A stretch of DNA of 64,000 nucleotides from Bacillota bacterium (lineage in GTDB: Bacteria; Bacillota; Clostridia; Acetivibrionales; Acetivibrionaceae): the NCBI GenBank assembly GCA_023398495.1, contig JAEWSG010000088.1:1-64000 (forward strand). The letters are read 5' to 3'. Under the pieces are notes generated by a model. It made no database searches. It was not told where the DNA came from and saw nothing but the letters and a program-made list of their open reading frames with translations. Below, in pieces: positions 61,234-64,000 of this stretch (its first letter is position 1; the number at the start of each line of letters is the position of its first letter). A program made the position numbers and the translations under genes.

Positions 61234-61533
61234 TCAATCTACAAATTTTAAAAATTTTTGTATTGTATCAACAAGTTCATTTACGACTTCTTTTTTATTT
61301 TCACCCTCTAGAGCATTGTGAAGACAATTCTTCGAATGCCGTTGAAGGATTACACCTCCAACTTTATTTATAGCAGCCCTTACTGCTGCTACCTGTGTAA
61401 GGATATCCACACATTGCTTATCCTCACTTATCATTTTATGTATCCCCTTTATTTGCCCCTCTATTCTTCTCAATCGTTTAAGAATGTCTTCTTTGCTCTC
61501 ATAGCATTCACTATCTGCATTATTGTTTTCCAT
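61234..61533 (-). CDS. CsoR/RcnR-family metal-sensing repressor
   Basis: 99 aa all-helical repressor. The metal-site triad of the copper-sensing class is present: Cys41, His66, Cys70 (QCVDILTQ ... RHSKNC). The start at 61533 gives proper AGGAGG spacing; an earlier ATG at 61539 is too close to it. No copper ATPase or chaperone gene adjoins; it may control itself and distant genes. Related family members sense persulfide rather than copper. Confidence 0.9.
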   Translation of the reverse strand: MENNNADSECYESKEDILKRLRRIEGQIKGIHKMISEDKQCVDILTQVAAVRAAINKVGGVILQRHSKNCLHNALEGENKKEVVNELVDTIQKFLKFVD

Positions 61534-61545
61534 AACCATTCCTCC

Positions 61546-61564
61546 TATACTCGGTATGGGTATA
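61546..61564. promoter_or_regulatory. Candidate CsoR operator
   Basis: Imperfect dyad TATACTC-GGTAT-GGGTATA just upstream of the csoR ribosome-binding site. The arms with C/G runs and flanking TATA resemble CsoR-type sites. Low confidence. Confidence 0.35.
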
Positions 61565-61664
61565 AAACTATTATAACTGCTTTTTACACAAAGCTCAATA
61601 GCTACAAATTAAAATAGCCTTACAGCAAACCTCTGGAGCATTTATCCTTTCCTGCTTTTTGTAT

Positions 61665-62093
61665 TTATCTTGCAATTTCCATAGCATCCAAAGCTTTATG
61701 CAAACGCTCAAATATCAACCCGGCTACAAGCCAGGCAGGAGCAAAGTCTATTCTAACAAGATTGTCAATAGCAAATGGTCCGGAATAATACCATGGATAT
61801 ACACCCAATGTATTATATAAAATCAGTCCGCTCGTGTATTCTATTCCCCAAATTATTACAATCCACAAAAGTCCTCTAAACGTCCACCTCCATCTGCTTA
61901 ATACATCACTAATGGGTTCTAAAAACACAGCACAGCCATATATAAAAAACATCCATAGGTTTGTATATCCTTGCAGGGTCAGATCCCCTGTTAGCAGCGA
62001 ATGCAATCCTGTCCAAAATATTTCCATGCTCCATCCTGCAAATCCATAAATTAAAAATCTTTTAATCATAGCTTTATTTTCTTCAAAATACAT
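61665..62093 (-). CDS. Membrane protein, CmpB/ABC_trans_CmpB-like
   Basis: 142 aa with about four membrane segments and WSMEIFWTGLHSL, YTNLWMFFIYGCAVFLEP, FRGLLWIVIIWGIEYTSG, typical of the PF06541-type putative ABC-transporter membrane family common in clostridia. Function unproven. The ATG has no good ribosome-binding site; an internal ATG eight residues in is possible. Confidence 0.75.
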   Translation of the reverse strand: MYFEENKAMIKRFLIYGFAGWSMEIFWTGLHSLLTGDLTLQGYTNLWMFFIYGCAVFLEPISDVLSRWRWTFRGLLWIVIIWGIEYTSGLILYNTLGVYPWYYSGPFAIDNLVRIDFAPAWLVAGLIFERLHKALDAMEIAR

Positions 62094-62152
62094 AATTTTA
62101 GTATAGAAATAATCTGGAAAACATAAAAACCGTTAAAATTTTTCTTTTACAA

Positions 62153-62281
62153 TCACTTAATTTTACCCTCTCCGGATTGCTTTTTTATTTCAGCCTCACT
62201 CTTTTTTAAAAACTGCTTTATATATTCCTTGTTCTTAGGTAGATTATCATCCCAAGGTTTTTCCTTTTTGTTTTCTTTCAT
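62153..62281 (-). CDS. Small charged protein, 42 aa
   Basis: GGGAGG 9 bases before the ATG. The product KENKKEKPWDDNLPKNKEYI ... FLKKSEAEIKKQSGEGKIK is hydrophilic and Lys/Glu-rich with no membrane segment, resembling small uncharacterised clostridial proteins. Could not be assigned a function. Confidence 0.65.
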   Translation of the reverse strand: MKENKKEKPWDDNLPKNKEYIKQFLKKSEAEIKKQSGEGKIK

Positions 62282-62755
62282 AAAAATTCGCCTCCCAAGG
62301 TCTTTACAAAATATTTTTTACAAAATTCACCTTATAGTACTTTTACTATTTCACAAGAGTTTTTCATCTATAGTATATCCAATTCTAATGAATATTTATT
62401 ATAGATGTATAAGTTTCAAATTAATTGCCAACTATAGGTACTATACTTATAGATGTTAATACATATATTTTTGTGACTAATCTTCTTTATATCAGTCAGA
62501 AAAATATTAATAATTTAATTTTTTTTAAAAAAACACTACCATAATAATTAAATTTGTGTTATCATTTTGGATAAGAATCTAGGTAATCTTATCCAAATAA
62601 TTAAAGTCTATGTTGTTTCACATACTAAAAAGAAGTTCGTGTTCAAGTAATTATAATTTATAGCTATTTTTCAGAAAAAACGTAATAAAATATTTATGTT
62701 ATTTATTATTTAAAAATGGATAATAATATAGCATATAATCAAATGGAGGGATCCT
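62282..62755. other. Intergenic region upstream of the phosphorylase gene
   Basis: About 470 AT-rich bases, no gene seen. It contains the inverted repeat TTTGGATAAGA (62566-62576) / TCTTATCCAAA (62587-62597), 11 perfect bases with a 10-base spacer, about 160 bases before the glgP start; operator or hairpin. Confidence 0.55.
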
Positions 62756-64000
62756 ATGTATCTATTTGGAAAAATAACAGTAACAGCAGTAATACCAGAT
62801 GAATTATCTAAATTGAGGGACATTGCCTATAATCTATGGTGGTCGTGGAATTCTGAAGCAATTGACTTATATAGAGAAATTGACCTTGCCCTTTGGGAAA
62901 AACTCAATAAGAATCCTGTTAGGTTTTTGAAGGAAGTAAGTCAGAAAAAACTCGAAGATAAGGTTCATGACCAGGATTACATGGAAAGATATAAAAATGT
63001 AGTAAATAATTATATCTCATACATGGAAAAGTCTGATACATGGTTCAGAAGAACTTATCCAGATAAGAAAGACCATATGGTTGCATATTTTTCTGCGGAG
63101 TACGGTCTTAATGAAGTCTTGCCGGTATACTCCGGAGGTCTTGGAGTATTGTCAGGAGATCATTGTAAATCAGCCAGTGATTTAGGCATACCCTTCACTG
63201 CTATCGGTCTATTCTATAAGCAGGGTTATTTCAGCCAGCATATAAACAGCGAAGGCTGGCAGGAAACCATATTTAATGATTTGAATATTTCCAACCTTCC
63301 AGTAAAACCTGCTTTGAACCATAAAGGTGAGCAAATTCAGATAAGTGTTGAATTGCCTGGAAGAGTAGTTTTAGCAAAAGTCTGGCAGGTAAAAGTCGGG
63401 CGTGTGAATTTGTACTTAATTGATACTGATGTTGAGCAAAACAGCCCTCATGACAGAAGTCTGACGGCAAGATTATATGGCGGTGATCAGGAAACCAGAA
63501 TACAACAGGAAATATTTCTTGGCATCGGAGGTGCACGAGTACTTGATGCATTAAATATCAAAGCAACAGTATTCCATATGAATGAAGGTCACTCATCATT
63601 TTTAGGTCTCGAACTTATAAGGAGGCTGGTACAGGACAAAAAACTACCTTTTAGCCATGCTAAGGAAGTAGTATCTTCTTCTCTCATATTTACCACGCAC
63701 ACACCTGTTCCTGCCGGAAATGACGTATTCCCGCTTGAGATGATCGACAGATATTTTGGCAACTACTGGCCTTCACTTGGTATCAGCAGACATGAGTTTT
63801 TAGATCTGGGTCTTAAGATCGGTGATCACCAGAACTTTAATATGACTGTGCTTGCATTAACTCTTGCAGGACAGAAGAATGGAGTTAGCGAACTCCATGG
63901 AGCAGTATCCCGGAATATTTTCAAAAATGTGTGGCCAGGGATACCTGAAGACGAAGTGCCTATCGGACACATAACAAATGGTATCCATACTCTTACATGG
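62756..64000 (+). CDS. glgP: Alpha-glucan phosphorylase (GT35), N-terminal part
   Basis: Open to the end of the window; 415 codons visible of about 850 expected for the TIGR02094 alpha-glucan phosphorylase class. MYLFGKITVTAVIPDELSKL, NLWWSWNSEAI, YFSAEYGLNEVLPVYSGGLGVLSGDHCKSASDLG, GLFYKQGYFSQ and HMNEGHSSFLGLELIR, then HITNGIHTLTW. Releases glucose 1-phosphate from glycogen or maltodextrin. The PLP-binding lysine lies beyond the window. GGAGGGATCCT precedes the ATG. Confidence 0.92.
   Translation, partial: MYLFGKITVTAVIPDELSKLRDIAYNLWWSWNSEAIDLYREIDLALWEKLNKNPVRFLKEVSQKKLEDKVHDQDYMERYKNVVNNYISYMEKSDTWFRRTYPDKKDHMVAYFSAEYGLNEVLPVYSGGLGVLSGDHCKSASDLGIPFTAIGLFYKQGYFSQHINSEGWQETIFNDLNISNLPVKPALNHKGEQIQISVELPGRVVLAKVWQVKVGRVNLYLIDTDVEQNSPHDRSLTARLYGGDQETRIQQEIFLGIGGARVLDALNIKATVFHMNEGHSSFLGLELIRRLVQDKKLPFSHAKEVVSSSLIFTTHTPVPAGNDVFPLEMIDRYFGNYWPSLGISRHEFLDLGLKIGDHQNFNMTVLALTLAGQKNGVSELHGAVSRNIFKNVWPGIPEDEVPIGHITNGIHTLTW

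Noticed and set aside
1..64000. CRISPR arrays, intact IS elements, prophage genes, rRNA or tRNA genes
   Set aside because: No regularly spaced repeats, transposase or integrase frames, or rRNA/tRNA signatures were found by eye.

Overview
The window looks like chromosome of an AT-rich, spore-forming, cellulolytic clostridium (Acetivibrio/Hungateiclostridium/Pseudobacteroides-like Oscillospirales). The grounds are low G+C, strong AGGAGG ribosome-binding sites, a GH48-GH9-CBM3 cellulase, a BglB-like GH3 beta-glucosidase, GerM and Spo0E sporulation proteins, an agr peptide system and a T-box leader. The species call is inference; no rRNA, tRNA, CRISPR array or intact insertion sequence was seen.

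Layout. 0-2.8 kb: agr quorum-sensing locus (agrC on +, agrB and a 47-aa agrD on -), crowded with short repeats. 3.2-10.5 kb: a 1548-aa GH48-GH9-CBM3c-CBM3 cellulase, convergent with a PMT-type protein O-mannosyltransferase carrying carbohydrate-binding-like domains. 10.7-15.6 kb: BlaI-type repressor, a 51-aa membrane protein, GerM lipoprotein, ComEA, and a D,D-carboxypeptidase. 15.8-24.2 kb: acyl-CoA synthetase, a 180-bp palindromic element, the nadD-yqeK-LytR_C-rsfS cluster behind a ROK glucokinase, a Uma2 nuclease and the GH3 beta-glucosidase. 24.5-33.7 kb: an accessory region rich in gene remnants, with a stalk-domain protein, a zeta-toxin module, unknown proteins, a phosphoesterase, an AraC/BtrH-like pair followed by a 46-aa peptide gene, and a matrixin protease with a lipoprotein. 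33.9-41.4 kb: purine operon pbuG-purE-purF-(purM remnant)-purN-purH-purD. 41.7-45.3 kb: AEC transporter and another decayed patch around an AlbA_2/Schlafen-type protein. 45.4-51.1 kb: guaA, a YhcC-type radical SAM protein, larC, larB and a DUF2520 dehydrogenase-like protein. 51.4-64 kb: a large stalk-domain secreted protein, prfB with its programmed frameshift, an Xre regulator divergent from a Spo0E-type phosphatase gene, a T-box leader ahead of lrp-aminotransferase-HAD, DivIVA, thioredoxin, CsoR, small membrane proteins and the 5' part of an alpha-glucan phosphorylase gene.

How it fits together. The cellulase, beta-glucosidase, glucokinase and glucan phosphorylase span extracellular cellulose attack through glucose phosphorylation and reserve-glucan use. 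PMT could O-glycosylate secreted enzymes. The purine operon leads towards GMP via guaA, but purM is reduced to its last third and purC is absent from the cluster. The least explained items are small: the hidden agrD, the 46-aa peptide gene after the BtrH-like protein, the Spo0E gene with a palindrome in its promoter, two families of structured intergenic repeats and the 180-bp palindrome.
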